DNA of 64,000 bases from Verrucomicrobiota bacterium. Lineage in GTDB: Bacteria; Verrucomicrobiota; Verrucomicrobiia; Opitutales; Opitutaceae. The notes under the pieces were generated by a model, which ran no database searches, was not told where the DNA came from, and was given only the letters and a program-made list of their open reading frames with translations. The DNA lies in the NCBI GenBank assembly GCA_023428905.1, contig JAEYWP010000032.1, positions 299,210 to 363,209 of the forward strand. The letters run 5' to 3'. The position numbers were made by a program, and so were the translations under genes. This document shows positions 53,135 to 63,700 of the stretch, piece after piece (the first letter of the stretch is position 1; each line of letters opens with the position of its first letter).

Positions 53135-53749
53135 ATGCACCGAAGTGAAGGCACCCTCCGGGCGGGAACGCCGCTGGAGAAGGCAGACGCGGCCGTCATC
53201 CTGGTGCACGGACGGGGTTCCTCTCCGGACGACATCATTGGGCTGATCCGTTACCTGCCCCGCGAGGGGGTCGCTTATCTCGCCCCTGCGGCGGCAGGCG
53301 GCGCGTGGTATCCGCAGCGCTTTTTCGCGCCGCTTTCTCAGAATGAGCCCGATTTAGGGTCTGCCCTTGCTGTAATCCACCAACTGGCGACGGAATGCCA
53401 AGCCGCCGGGATCCCTTCGAGCCGGCTTGCCCTGGCCGGTTTTTCCCAAGGCGCGTGCCTGGTCCTTGAATACACGTGGCGCCACCCCGCTCGCTACGGG
53501 TGGGTGGCCGGGCTGAGCGGCGCTCTGATCGGTCCTCTGGATACACCGCGCCCGCGGCCCGCCCTGCTGCAGACGCCTGTCCTCATTGCCTGCGCAGAGC
53601 AGGACGCCCACATCCCAGTGGAGCATGTGCGGCAGACAGCGGCCGCCTTTTCGGAGGCGGGAGCGATCGTGACCGAGCAGATTTATCCCGGCGGTGCGCA
53701 CACCGTCTTCCCCGCCGCGGTCGACTGGCTCCGCCGCCAGAAGCTGTAG
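53135..53749 (+). CDS. Alpha/beta-hydrolase, phospholipase/carboxylesterase type
   Basis: A 204-residue hydrolase of the carboxylesterase/phospholipase (MhqD/YpfH) type. The oxyanion region is VILVHGRGSSPDDI, the nucleophile serine is in LALAGFSQGACL, and the acid is in CAEQDAHIPVEHV. The histidine is in YPGGAHTVFP. It is in an operon with wrbA (6 nt gap). In Bacillus such hydrolases (MhqD) accompany quinone detoxification enzymes, so a related role is likely. The natural substrate is unknown. Confidence 0.85.
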   Translation: MHRSEGTLRAGTPLEKADAAVILVHGRGSSPDDIIGLIRYLPREGVAYLAPAAAGGAWYPQRFFAPLSQNEPDLGSALAVIHQLATECQAAGIPSSRLALAGFSQGACLVLEYTWRHPARYGWVAGLSGALIGPLDTPRPRPALLQTPVLIACAEQDAHIPVEHVRQTAAAFSEAGAIVTEQIYPGGAHTVFPAAVDWLRRQKL

Positions 53750-53815
53750 TTCCAGGTCCGGCATGCGCCGGTCTCGGCACCGCATCGCCGGTGCTCAAGG
53801 ATGCGGGGAACGCGT

Positions 53816-55132
53816 TCATGGCTCCCAGTGCAACACCTGCACCGGGGTGGGCTCGGCTGCTGCCGCAGCGTGGTCGCTGCCATCATTTTGCTCCACGCGT
53901 TGAAGCAGCATTTCCACGGCTCCGTGATCGCGAAAGGCAATGGGATCAAATGAGGGCTCCCACGCGCCCACGCCCTCCCGGGTGAGCAGGTGTCGTTTCC
54001 AGGTAGAGAGTCCCGGGGCATCCGCAACATAACCGGTCACCCTCCCGCCGTGCTCATCGTCCCGAAAGACCAGCAGGGCCCGACCGTCCCGCACGGCCAG
54101 AATGCTGCGTGAGAGCGGGGGCCGCTTGGTGGCGGTCCCCCGCAGTACAAACGCGGTGGCGCGCGCCGTCACCACACCGACCCGCCACCGACCAGCCACC
54201 TTGTGCACGACATGGTATTGCGGCACGTCGGATCCCTCGGGGGCCCAGTAGTTCGCAAGGACAGGTTCGCCCTGCTCATCGGCCGCGATCGCAGGCGGGT
54301 TCATCAGCGAGCGCTGCTGGGGGATGCGCAGCGCATACTCGGCCGTATCCGCGGTGATCGGCACGGGCAGACGACGCCCGTTACTGTCGCTCCACGTCAG
54401 CCCGCCGTCGTCGGACCGGGCGTAACAGAGGTCATGATTCGTGGCCACGTCCGGCGTCTCGCGCCAGACCCAGGCGGCGTGGATACGTCCCTGTCCGTCC
54501 ACCGTGGTGCTTACATACGCGTTTCGTCTTCCCTCCCCGCTCACCAGATTCGCGTGCACTTGGGTCCACGTCCCCTCCGCGACGCGGTAACGGTTCAGCA
54601 CCAAGTCCCCGCGACCCGAGCCGCCATGCCGATAAAAGAACAGCAGGTCACCCCCTGGAAGGGGCAGAAACGCAGGATAGGTCACCTCCCGTTCCAACCG
54701 TCCCGTCATCGACAGCTTGGGACCCAACTCAAGTGAACCCGGCGCCCGCGACCGCGCGTAGTTGAGGGGCTGATTGTGATGATCGAAGGCCACATGCAGA
54801 AACCCCGCGCCATCGACACCGATAGCGACGGTGTTGTGCGCATCTCTTACGTTCGCCCGGTATGCCGTCCGGGCGCTTACCCAAACACCTCCCGGGCGGC
54901 GGCGTTGCGCGAGGACCAGCGCTCCCTCCTCATCGTAGAAGGCGGCGTACTGCAACGCGTCCCGGCTGATTAGAGAATGCTGAAGGCCTGCGATCACGTT
55001 AACCGAGCTGCCGGCATAACCCCGCGCAAAGATGGATTCGACCCGCACGCCGTTCAAAGCACCCCGGGTCTCCCTCGGAAGCGATGTCACAGCGGTGAGG
55101 CTCAACAAACCGACGAAAAGGCAGGCGCGCAT
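53816..55132 (-). CDS. BNR_4-family exported protein
   Basis: A 438-residue protein with an N-terminal signal peptide and a beta-propeller of the BNR_4 type. Typical segments are DAHNTVAIGVDGAGFLHVAFDHHNQPLNYARS, YPAFLPLPGGDLLFFYRHGGSGRGDL, YARSDDGGLTWSD and QRSLMNPPAIAADEQGEPVLANYW. Related families include ulvan-lyase propellers, so polysaccharide binding or cleavage is plausible but not shown. It is divergent from the outer-membrane protein gene, with 245 nt between. Confidence 0.75.
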   Translation of the reverse strand: MRACLFVGLLSLTAVTSLPRETRGALNGVRVESIFARGYAGSSVNVIAGLQHSLISRDALQYAAFYDEEGALVLAQRRRPGGVWVSARTAYRANVRDAHNTVAIGVDGAGFLHVAFDHHNQPLNYARSRAPGSLELGPKLSMTGRLEREVTYPAFLPLPGGDLLFFYRHGGSGRGDLVLNRYRVAEGTWTQVHANLVSGEGRRNAYVSTTVDGQGRIHAAWVWRETPDVATNHDLCYARSDDGGLTWSDSNGRRLPVPITADTAEYALRIPQQRSLMNPPAIAADEQGEPVLANYWAPEGSDVPQYHVVHKVAGRWRVGVVTARATAFVLRGTATKRPPLSRSILAVRDGRALLVFRDDEHGGRVTGYVADAPGLSTWKRHLLTREGVGAWEPSFDPIAFRDHGAVEMLLQRVEQNDGSDHAAAAAEPTPVQVLHWEP

Positions 55133-55377
55133 GCGAACGGGCAGTGCTCCGTTTCCTTCCCGGCCGCAAGCGTCCAGACGATCGAACAGCCGATCGAAAC
55201 CGCGCCCCGCCTAGGCCTGAACGGAACTGCTTTATTACGCCCGTCTGCCGCAGGGCATCGGGGAGTTTACCGATGGCCCTCACGTCCGAATCGGGGACGT
55301 CGATATTCGTCCGACGCCTGGCTGTGCCCCGGTACCGATGCAGCAATCCGCTGAAAGTCCGCTGGATGCAGCCGGCC

Positions 55378-56958
55378 ATGTGTATGTTAAACTCCGATAC
55401 TGTGGTCGCCCGCCCTCACCCGGCGCGTGCCGCGTTCTCACTCGCAACGCGGGTTGCGACGCTCGCTGCAATTGTCGCAGCTGCCGGTTGTGCCTCCGTC
55501 CGTCCGCGCCCTCTCGACTCGTCGGAGATCCTTGAGTCCAGCCGCGCCGCGGCCGACCGCACACGGCGCGAGGTGGAGCCCTTGAGTCGCCCGCTGACAC
55601 TCGACGAGGCCATCGCCCGGGGTCTCAAATACAATCTCAACCAGCGCGCTTTGCTGGTGGAACAGGCCATCTCACTCAACGCCTGGAAGGCGGGCAGCGT
55701 GGACATGTTGCCGCGCGCCATGGCCATGGCAGGCTACCACTCGCGGAGTAAGGAGCTGATCACGCGCAGCCGTGACTCGGTCACGGGCCTCCCGTCCTTG
55801 GCAAATCCCTACATCTCCAGCGAGCGCGAGTACGAGAACTACGATCTTGGCCTCTCCTGGAGCGTGCTCGACTTTGCCGTCGGCTACTTCGCCGCACGAC
55901 AGAACGCCGACCGTTTCCTCATCGCCACCGAGCATCGCCGGAAGGCAATGCATGCGCTTTCGCGGGAGATCACCGTCGCCTTCTGGCGGATGGCCAGCGC
56001 GCAAAGTCTGCGCGACACCGTGCGCGAAACCATCGCCAACGCCGAAGGTGCGCTGGGCGACTCCGCCACCTCCGCCAGCGAGGGCTTGCGCTCCCCCCTG
56101 GAGACGCTCCGCTACCAACGCCAACTTCTGGAGAACATCCGGCTTCTTTCCAGCATCGAGAAGGAGTTTTCCACCGCCCAGCTGACCCTGGCCAATCTGA
56201 TCAACCTGCCCACCGGCTCGAGCCTCACCGTGGTGGAGCCCGCGGAGGAGCACACCATCGCCGTACTCGACCTGCCGGTAGAACGGCTGGAGGAGGTCGC
56301 GCTCACCCGGAATGCAGATCTGCGGGAACAGATCTACAATCAGCGCATCGCGGTGGAGGAAACCCGGAAGACCCTCGCCCGCCTTGTTCCAAATCTCTCC
56401 CTGTCGTACAGCCTAAGGCACAACAACGACAGTTACCTGATCAACAACACCTGGGGCGAAGCCAGCGCCCTGGTCTCGCAGAACCTCACCAACCTTCTTT
56501 CGTTCCCTGCGCAAAAACGGATGGCCGACGGAGGGGTGGCGCTGGCCGAGCAGCGCCGACTCGCGGTGCAGGCCGCGATTCTTACCCAGGTGCACGTGGC
56601 GCGTATCGAACTCGCCTCGACCCACCGGCAGCTCCAGCTCGCCCATCGTATTTGGAATCTGGATCAGGATATCTCACGGTTCACTTCTCACCGCGAGGAG
56701 GCCCAGGCGGACAGCCGCCTGACCCGGATCGCGGCACAGACCGCGTCCATCGTGAGCATGCTGAGGCACTACCAGGCGCAGGTGGAATTCAACACCGCGG
56801 CGGGCAACCTCCAGGCCACGCTCGGCCTCGAGGTCGACGTGGGCAGCGTGGACAAGCTCCCGCTGAGTGAGCTGACCGAAGTCGTTTCTTCCGCCCGCAA
56901 GTCGTGGCGCGACGCCCTTCCCGGCGGTGGAGCCGCCCAGTCGACCGCCGCCCCGTAA
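55378..56958 (+). CDS. TolC-like outer-membrane efflux protein (lipoprotein)
   Basis: A protein of about 526 residues. A hydrophobic signal (VATLAAIVAAAGC) carries a lipobox-like Cys near residue 37. The outer-membrane factor pattern follows: PLTLDEAIARGLKYN, and two helical hairpin repeats (IATEHRRKAMHALSREITVAFWRM; QAAILTQVHVARIELAST). It forms a trimeric channel for export across the outer membrane. It precedes a HlyD-like adaptor (14 nt gap) and a giant adhesin, so it probably exports that adhesin. The start among three close ATGs (55366-55384) is uncertain. Confidence 0.85.
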   Translation: MCMLNSDTVVARPHPARAAFSLATRVATLAAIVAAAGCASVRPRPLDSSEILESSRAAADRTRREVEPLSRPLTLDEAIARGLKYNLNQRALLVEQAISLNAWKAGSVDMLPRAMAMAGYHSRSKELITRSRDSVTGLPSLANPYISSEREYENYDLGLSWSVLDFAVGYFAARQNADRFLIATEHRRKAMHALSREITVAFWRMASAQSLRDTVRETIANAEGALGDSATSASEGLRSPLETLRYQRQLLENIRLLSSIEKEFSTAQLTLANLINLPTGSSLTVVEPAEEHTIAVLDLPVERLEEVALTRNADLREQIYNQRIAVEETRKTLARLVPNLSLSYSLRHNNDSYLINNTWGEASALVSQNLTNLLSFPAQKRMADGGVALAEQRRLAVQAAILTQVHVARIELASTHRQLQLAHRIWNLDQDISRFTSHREEAQADSRLTRIAAQTASIVSMLRHYQAQVEFNTAAGNLQATLGLEVDVGSVDKLPLSELTEVVSSARKSWRDALPGGGAAQSTAAP

Positions 56959-56972
56959 CCGCCAGGACCGCC

Positions 56973-57716
56973 ATGCTCCGCTCGCTCCTTCCGCTGATCC
57001 TCCTCAGCACCTGCCTCGTCGTGCCCGCACAACCCGCACCACCCGATGCTGCCGAGGGACGCGTCCGGGCCCAGTTGACGTCGCGTGCCTCCGCGGTGAT
57101 CTCCGCGGAAATCGCGGGTCGGATCCGCAGCCTCCCCGTCCTGGAGGGCGGTACGTTTGCCGAAGGCGACCCGCTGCTCGTCCTGGACGCATCCCTCCAG
57201 CAGGCACAGGTCGATCGGGCTCGTGCCGTCCTGACCGCAGCCGAACGCACCTTCGCCGCCAACCAGCGCCTGCGTGAGCTCAGGTCGATCGGCCAGATCG
57301 AAGTGGACCTCTCCGAGGCCGAGGTCGCCAAGGCCCGCGCAGAACTGGCCTACGCCGCCGCGATGCTTGCCAAGTGCACAATCCACGCGCCCTTCGCCGG
57401 CCGCATGGCAGAGCAGCGTGTCCACTCCGAGGAGTTCGTGCAGCCCGGTCAGGTCCTCTTTGAGATCGTCGAGCACGACGCGCCTCAAATCGACTTTATC
57501 GCCCCCTCGCGCTGGCTCGCCTGGCTGCAGGTGGGACATCCGGTCACTCTCATCCTCGACGAAAACGGCCGCACCTACACGGGAGCCGTGGAGCGCATCG
57601 GCGCCAAAGTGGATGCCGTTTCCCAGTCCGTAAAGGTCGTTGCCCGCCTGACGTCCGCCCCCGCCGAGCTCATCCCCGGGATGAGCGGCACCCTTTCCCT
57701 TTCACCCCAACGGTAA
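56973..57716 (+). CDS. HlyD-like periplasmic adaptor, short
   Basis: A 247-residue adaptor with a signal peptide (LPLILLSTCLVVPA). The lipoyl half-motif ISAEIAGRIRSLPVLEGGTFAEGDPLLVLD is followed by an alpha-hairpin (QAQVDRARAVLTAAERTF). The second half is LAKCTIHAPFAGRMAEQRV and a beta-barrel ending VARLTSAPAELIPGMSGTLSL. It is shorter than the usual 350-400 residues. It should link an inner-membrane exporter to the upstream TolC-like channel. No ABC exporter gene is visible. The adhesin starts 8 nt after it. Confidence 0.82.
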   Translation: MLRSLLPLILLSTCLVVPAQPAPPDAAEGRVRAQLTSRASAVISAEIAGRIRSLPVLEGGTFAEGDPLLVLDASLQQAQVDRARAVLTAAERTFAANQRLRELRSIGQIEVDLSEAEVAKARAELAYAAAMLAKCTIHAPFAGRMAEQRVHSEEFVQPGQVLFEIVEHDAPQIDFIAPSRWLAWLQVGHPVTLILDENGRTYTGAVERIGAKVDAVSQSVKVVARLTSAPAELIPGMSGTLSLSPQR

Positions 57717-57724
57717 TCCCGACC

Positions 57725-60700
57725 ATGTCCCGCCTTCGCTCGCTCTTTCAGCTCCTCAAGGGATCTCCCCGCCCCGCCCTGGTCTCGCTTCCCGCCCCCT
57801 CCACGGCTCCCCTTCGTGGCGCTCGGCCCGCCCCGCTCGCCCTGGAGCCCCGACTGATTTTTGATGCTGACGGTGACAAAGGGGTCGCCGCTCCCGATGG
57901 CGGCCACGACGGCTTATTGCCAGACACTGCCACCGTGGCGGCGATCGGCGAGGCCAACACCTCCCCACGCGAGATCGTCTTTGTGGATACAGCAGTGAAG
58001 GACTGGCAGGTGCTGGTCCAGAACCTCCGCGCTGACACCCAGGTTGTCCTGATCGATCCCACCATCGACGGTCTGAGCCAGGTCCAGCAGGCCCTCGCCG
58101 GCATGCGCGAGGTCGCCGCCCTGCACCTCATCACCCACGGCTCTGAAGGTGCACTCGTCCTCGGCGCCACCACCCTCACCGCGGATACGCTGCCGGGGCA
58201 CGGCGAAGCCCTCGCCTCCATCGGCCAGGCGCTTTCATCAGACGCGGACATCCTCCTCTACGGCTGCGACATCGGTGCCGGCGCTGCGGGATTGTCCCTC
58301 ATCGGCACGCTGGCGGAACGCACCGGCGCGGACATCGCGGCCTCGACTGACCTGACCGGCACCGCCTCGGTGGGTGGTGACTGGGTCCTCGAACGCAGCA
58401 CCGGCACCATCGAGGCCGAACGCGCGCTGACAGAGACCGGAATCGCGGCGTACAACCACTGGCTCAACACCGTCGCCCTGAATGGAAGCGCCGGGTGGAT
58501 TCCCATCATGATGGGTGTGAACCAGGATCCGCAGGGCGACAGCCAGGCGGGGGCCGCAGACACCGACATCGTGGGAGACGCCGTACACGGCTCCCTTTAC
58601 ACCGCCTTCGATAGTGCCGGCACGGGTTCAACCGCGGATGACACCCTCGTTTTCCGCCTGCGCATCGATAATCCGACCAATACGTCCACCTTCGGCGGCG
58701 TCGCCATCGTCGGTATGGATGCCAACGGGGACGGGCGCATCGACCTCTTCATCTCCGTTGATGGGCGGAACAACACCCAGGCGGTGCGCCTGCTCGACCC
58801 GGGCACCGGAGCCAATATCTCCCCGAGCACCACCTCGACCTCCCCGCTGCCCACCGGCTGGCTGCCCAATAACGGCACCTACGCATTTTCGAGCGCCAAT
58901 TATTCGGTCACCGCCGTATCCGCCGCGACCGATTCCAACTGGAACGGGGACGCCGATCTCGGCAACGACGGCAAGACCGATGCGTTTGTCAGCTGGCGTA
59001 TTCCGATTGCGGATATCGCAGCCGTGCTGGCGAAAGCGTCCCCCACCGATAGAAACGGTGTCGTTGGCCCCCGTGGCAGCGGTATCCCGGGTTTCACGAA
59101 GGACACCGTGGTCCAATACGTCGCCTTCACCCAGACTCAGCCTGGACCGATCAACGGCGACTTGAATGGCGTGGGTGCGTCCTACGACAAGAATGCCTCC
59201 TTCGCGTCCTTGGGAGCCTTCACCGCGCCCATGGCGGCAAGCGCGCCGGTTGCCGCCGGACCGAGCGTCGCGATCTCCGAGCCGATCGGCGACGGGATCC
59301 TCAACAGCGTGGAGGACGACGGGGTCACCATCTCCGGCACCAGCCAGAACCTGGCCAATCAGACCCTCTCACTGTCGGTCACCGACGGCAGTGTCACCGT
59401 CACCGGCTCGGCCTTGATTGCCTCCAACGGGAGCTGGACGGTCTCCGGACTCAATCTCTCGGGTCTGGCGGACGGCACGCTGACGGTGTCCGTCACAGTC
59501 GATCCGGATGGAAATCCGTCCACCGACAACGCAGTGAGCGACACCGCCGTCGTCCTGCATGACCTCACACCTCCCCTGGTCGCCATCGACCAGCTCGCAA
59601 CCGCACCAAGCGGAACGCCGACACTTAGCGGCACGACCGACCTGCCGGACGGATCCATCCTCCGCATCGAAATCGACACCGACAACGCGCCCCTGACCGC
59701 CGGTCTCGTCTACGAGGTGCTGGTTGCCAGTGGTGCCTGGACCCTGAATACGGCAGCGGTCGCTCCCGTCTCTGGCAGCATTCCCTCCGGCGGTCTCCGG
59801 AGTTACAGCAAGATCACCGCCACGGCGGTTGACGCCGCCGGCAACAGCAGTACCGCCGTGGCGCTCAACCGCCCCACCGTCACCGCCCTCTCCACCAACG
59901 ACACCACCCCCGTGTTGAGCGGCACCTGGACGCAGACCGCGGGCGACGTGCTGAGTGTGACGATCAGCGGCGCCACCTATCACCTTTCACCCACGGGCAA
60001 TACCTGGTCGCTCGATCTGGGGACCGCCGTGCCGTCCTCCGGGAGCCTGGCCGCGCTCACTCCCGGAAGCACCTACGAGGTGGCGGTGACGGTGACCCGC
60101 GGCGGGACCAGCGTTTCCGACAGCACCTCGCTTGAGCTGTCGCTCACCACGACCGCCGTGCCCGCGATCGATATTTCCGGCGGCGCCAGCCGCCTGGAGA
60201 CCGATACCACCCCCGTGATCACCGGAACGTCCGCCAATTCGGGGGGCTTTGTGATTGTTCGTCTCGACCCTGGGAACGATGGGGACCTGTCCGATGCCGT
60301 CACCTACTCCGTGACACCCGACGGTTCCGGCAACTGGACCCTCGACACCGGGTCCGCTGCTCCCATCTCCGGCACTGTCCCCTCCGGGGGCTTCATCGGC
60401 TCGGTCGCGGTGCACGCCACCGATTCCACCGGCGTGGTCGCGGATCATCAGGTGCTGACGATCAGCACGCCCACCATCTCGATTCAGAGCATCCTTTCGA
60501 CTGCCACGACCAACGCGTTCGCACAGGTCCTCAATACCTCCGGTGGTGCCGCTTACCTCAACATGACGGAAGACAACGCCGTCACCATCGCCGGCACCGC
60601 CGCGGTCGGATTCACCGTAGATATCGTGGTCAGCGATGCCTGGGGAAACTCGCTCGAATACAATGGCGTCGTGGTGGATGGCTCGGGCAACTGGTCCCTC

Positions 60701-63700
60701 ACCGGCAGGGATCTTTCGGCGCTGGATGACGGCATATTGACGGTCAAGGCCACACTTTCAGGTACCAGTGTCCACGTCACAAATACGTCGGTCACGCACG
60801 ACAAGACCGCCCCCCTGATCTACATCACCGCGCAGGACCCGCTCAAGAAGACCGACGCCAATGTCACCGGTCGCACCAACCTCGCGGCCGGAACGGTTCT
60901 CACTGTCGAAATCCTGGAGGGAGCCACCCAAAAAGCGCTTTGGACCAACATCACGGTCGATGCCAACGGGTATTTCTCCACCGAGCCCTCAACTCTCACG
61001 AGCGGAAGCCGAAACGTGGGCAACGGGGGGCCTTTCACCGTCAAGGTGCGCCCCACCACCACCGCGACCGACGCTGCCCGCAACATCGCCCAGGAGGCGA
61101 CCGACACCATTGCCGGCACGCCCAACGCGTCCGCCAATAAGATCCGCATCAACACCATCGCGGGAGACAACTTGATCACGGCGGGGGAGATTGGGTCCGG
61201 GGTCGTGATTTCTGGCACCACCAGCCTCACCACCACCGGCACGGTCGCACTCGCCGTCACCGATGGGTACACCACCGTCACGAAAAGCCCGACGTTTTCA
61301 GGGGGCCTCTGGTCGCTGACGCTCAGCACGGCCGAGGTGCAGTCCCTCCGCAACGGACCGCTCTCTGTCACCGCCTCCGTCACCGACTCCACCGTCGCCA
61401 TCAGTGACGTCGCCTTTGCCACGCTCTCCCTGGGAACGCCGGTCCTGACCATCACCGACGACATCCCCGGCTCCACCTCCGGCGAGGTGGTTTTCACGTT
61501 CACCTTCAGTGAGCCGGTCACGGGCTTCACCGCCAGCGACATCACGGTGAGCAATGGCACCAAGGGCACCTTCAGTGGTTCGGGTGCGAGCTACACCCTG
61601 GTCGTCACGCCCACCGCGAACGCCAGCGGTGAAATCACCGTCAGCGTCGCGTCCGGTGCCGCCACCGGTGCCACCACGGGGCGAGCCAGCGGCGATGCCG
61701 TCGCCACGCAGGCTTTTAATACCACCCCCGCCGCCGCCGCCCCGACGGTGACGATTGATACCTCGGCCCTCGCGTCAGACTCCACCCCGCTGATCACCGG
61801 CACGACCAGCCTGTCTCCCGGAGCGCCCATCGTGATCGAGATCGATACCGACAACGATGGTGCCACCAACCTGGTTTACGCCGCCGTCGTCCAGTCGGGC
61901 GGCACGTGGAGCCTCAACCTCGACACCGCCACCCCGACCGCGGGCACACTTCCGACCGAGGGCCTCTCTCCCGCGGCACGTATCACCGCCACTGCGACAA
62001 ATGCCTATGGCAACAGCACGACGGCAATCGGACTGAACCGCCCGACCGTCACCACCCTCCTCACGAACGACGCTACGCCTCTGATGCAGGGCCAATGGAC
62101 TCAGGTCAGCGGCGATACCCTTTCCATCCAGCTGAATGGCACGACCTATTCCCTCGCCAATGGCAATCTCACCGTCAGCGCGACGGGCTGGAGCCTGACC
62201 CCGGCCGCCCCCCTGGGTGACGGCACCTATGAGGTCGCCGCCACCGTGAATCGCGGCGGAAGCCAGGCTACCGACCTCTCGAGCGCGGAACTCGTGATCG
62301 ACACAGAGGCCTCCGTGACCATTTCGGGCGGCGCTCTCACCGCCCTCACCGGCGATCCCACTCCCGTGATCAGCGGCACCTCCACCGGGCTTCCGGCCGG
62401 CACCGTCCTGACCCTTTCCCTCGACACCAACAACGACGGGAGCATCGATCTCGTCTACAAGACGACGGTGTCCGCTGGCGGCAACTGGTCTGTGGATACA
62501 GCGACCGCGACGCCCACCACGGGTCGTTTTCCCACGGGCGGGCTTAACGGGATCGTTCCCCTTCTGGCCACCGCGATCGATCCTGCAGGCAATATGGGTT
62601 CAGACACCCAGACCCTCACCGTCGACGTGACCGGACCGGTCATCGCCCTGACCACCCTCGCCAAGACCACCGACACCACTCCGCTCATCACCGGCACGAG
62701 TGATCTGCCTGCCGGCGCGCTCATCACCGTTGCGGTCGATCCCGACAACGATGGCGATTGGTCCGACCAGCACACCTACGTGGCCACCGTCCAGCCCGAT
62801 GGCACTTGGTCGGTTGAAGCCACGACGCCGCTTGCCGGCATTGTCGGTATTCGCGCCTTCGGTACAGATGCGGTGGGCAATGCCGCAACAACCCTGTTTA
62901 AGCCGCTGCAGATCGTTTTGTCAGCGCCTTCCCTCGAAATCACCACACCCATCGCCAGCGTCGGCATCGACAACGTCGCGGACGAGACGGAAGACAACAC
63001 GATCGTGATTGCCGGTCGCTCCGACGGGGTGAGCCAGGGCAGCACGGTGGCCGTGCTCCTGACTGACGGCACCGTCACGATCACAGACAGCGCACTCGTC
63101 CAGGTCGATGGCACCTGGAGTCTGGCCGCGCTGAATCTCAGCGGCATGGCCAACGGCACGATCACCGTGACTGCCTACGTGATCGACACGGATGGCAGCA
63201 GCTACACCTCGCTCACGACCTTTGAGCACGCCAAGGCCGGGCTGGTCGTCATTGACAGCATTAGCCAGGACACGGGCGCGCTCGCCGATTTTGTCACCCG
63301 CGACAACACCGTCGCCATCTTCGGTACCGCCACGCCGGGGGCATCCGTCAGCGTGACGGTGATCGACAGCACGTCCGCCGCCGTCGCGACGTTCACCGTG
63401 ACCGCGGACGGAAACGGCGCCTGGTCCACGCTTCCCACCTCCGCCCTGGCTGTTGGTGACTACTCGATTCAAGCGACGGTGGGTGGAACCACCGTGAGCC
63501 AGGCCTTGCGCATCGTCGACGCCACCGCACCGACCCTGGTCACCAGTACCCCGCAGGATGACGCAGCCAATGTGTCAGCCACGCAGGACCTGACCCTTAC
63601 GTTCAGCCGGACGATTCAAGCCGGCTCCGGCTACATTAGCCTGTACCGATCCGACGGGTCGCTGGTGGAGAATTTTGATGTCGCCACGGGAGCGGGTGAC

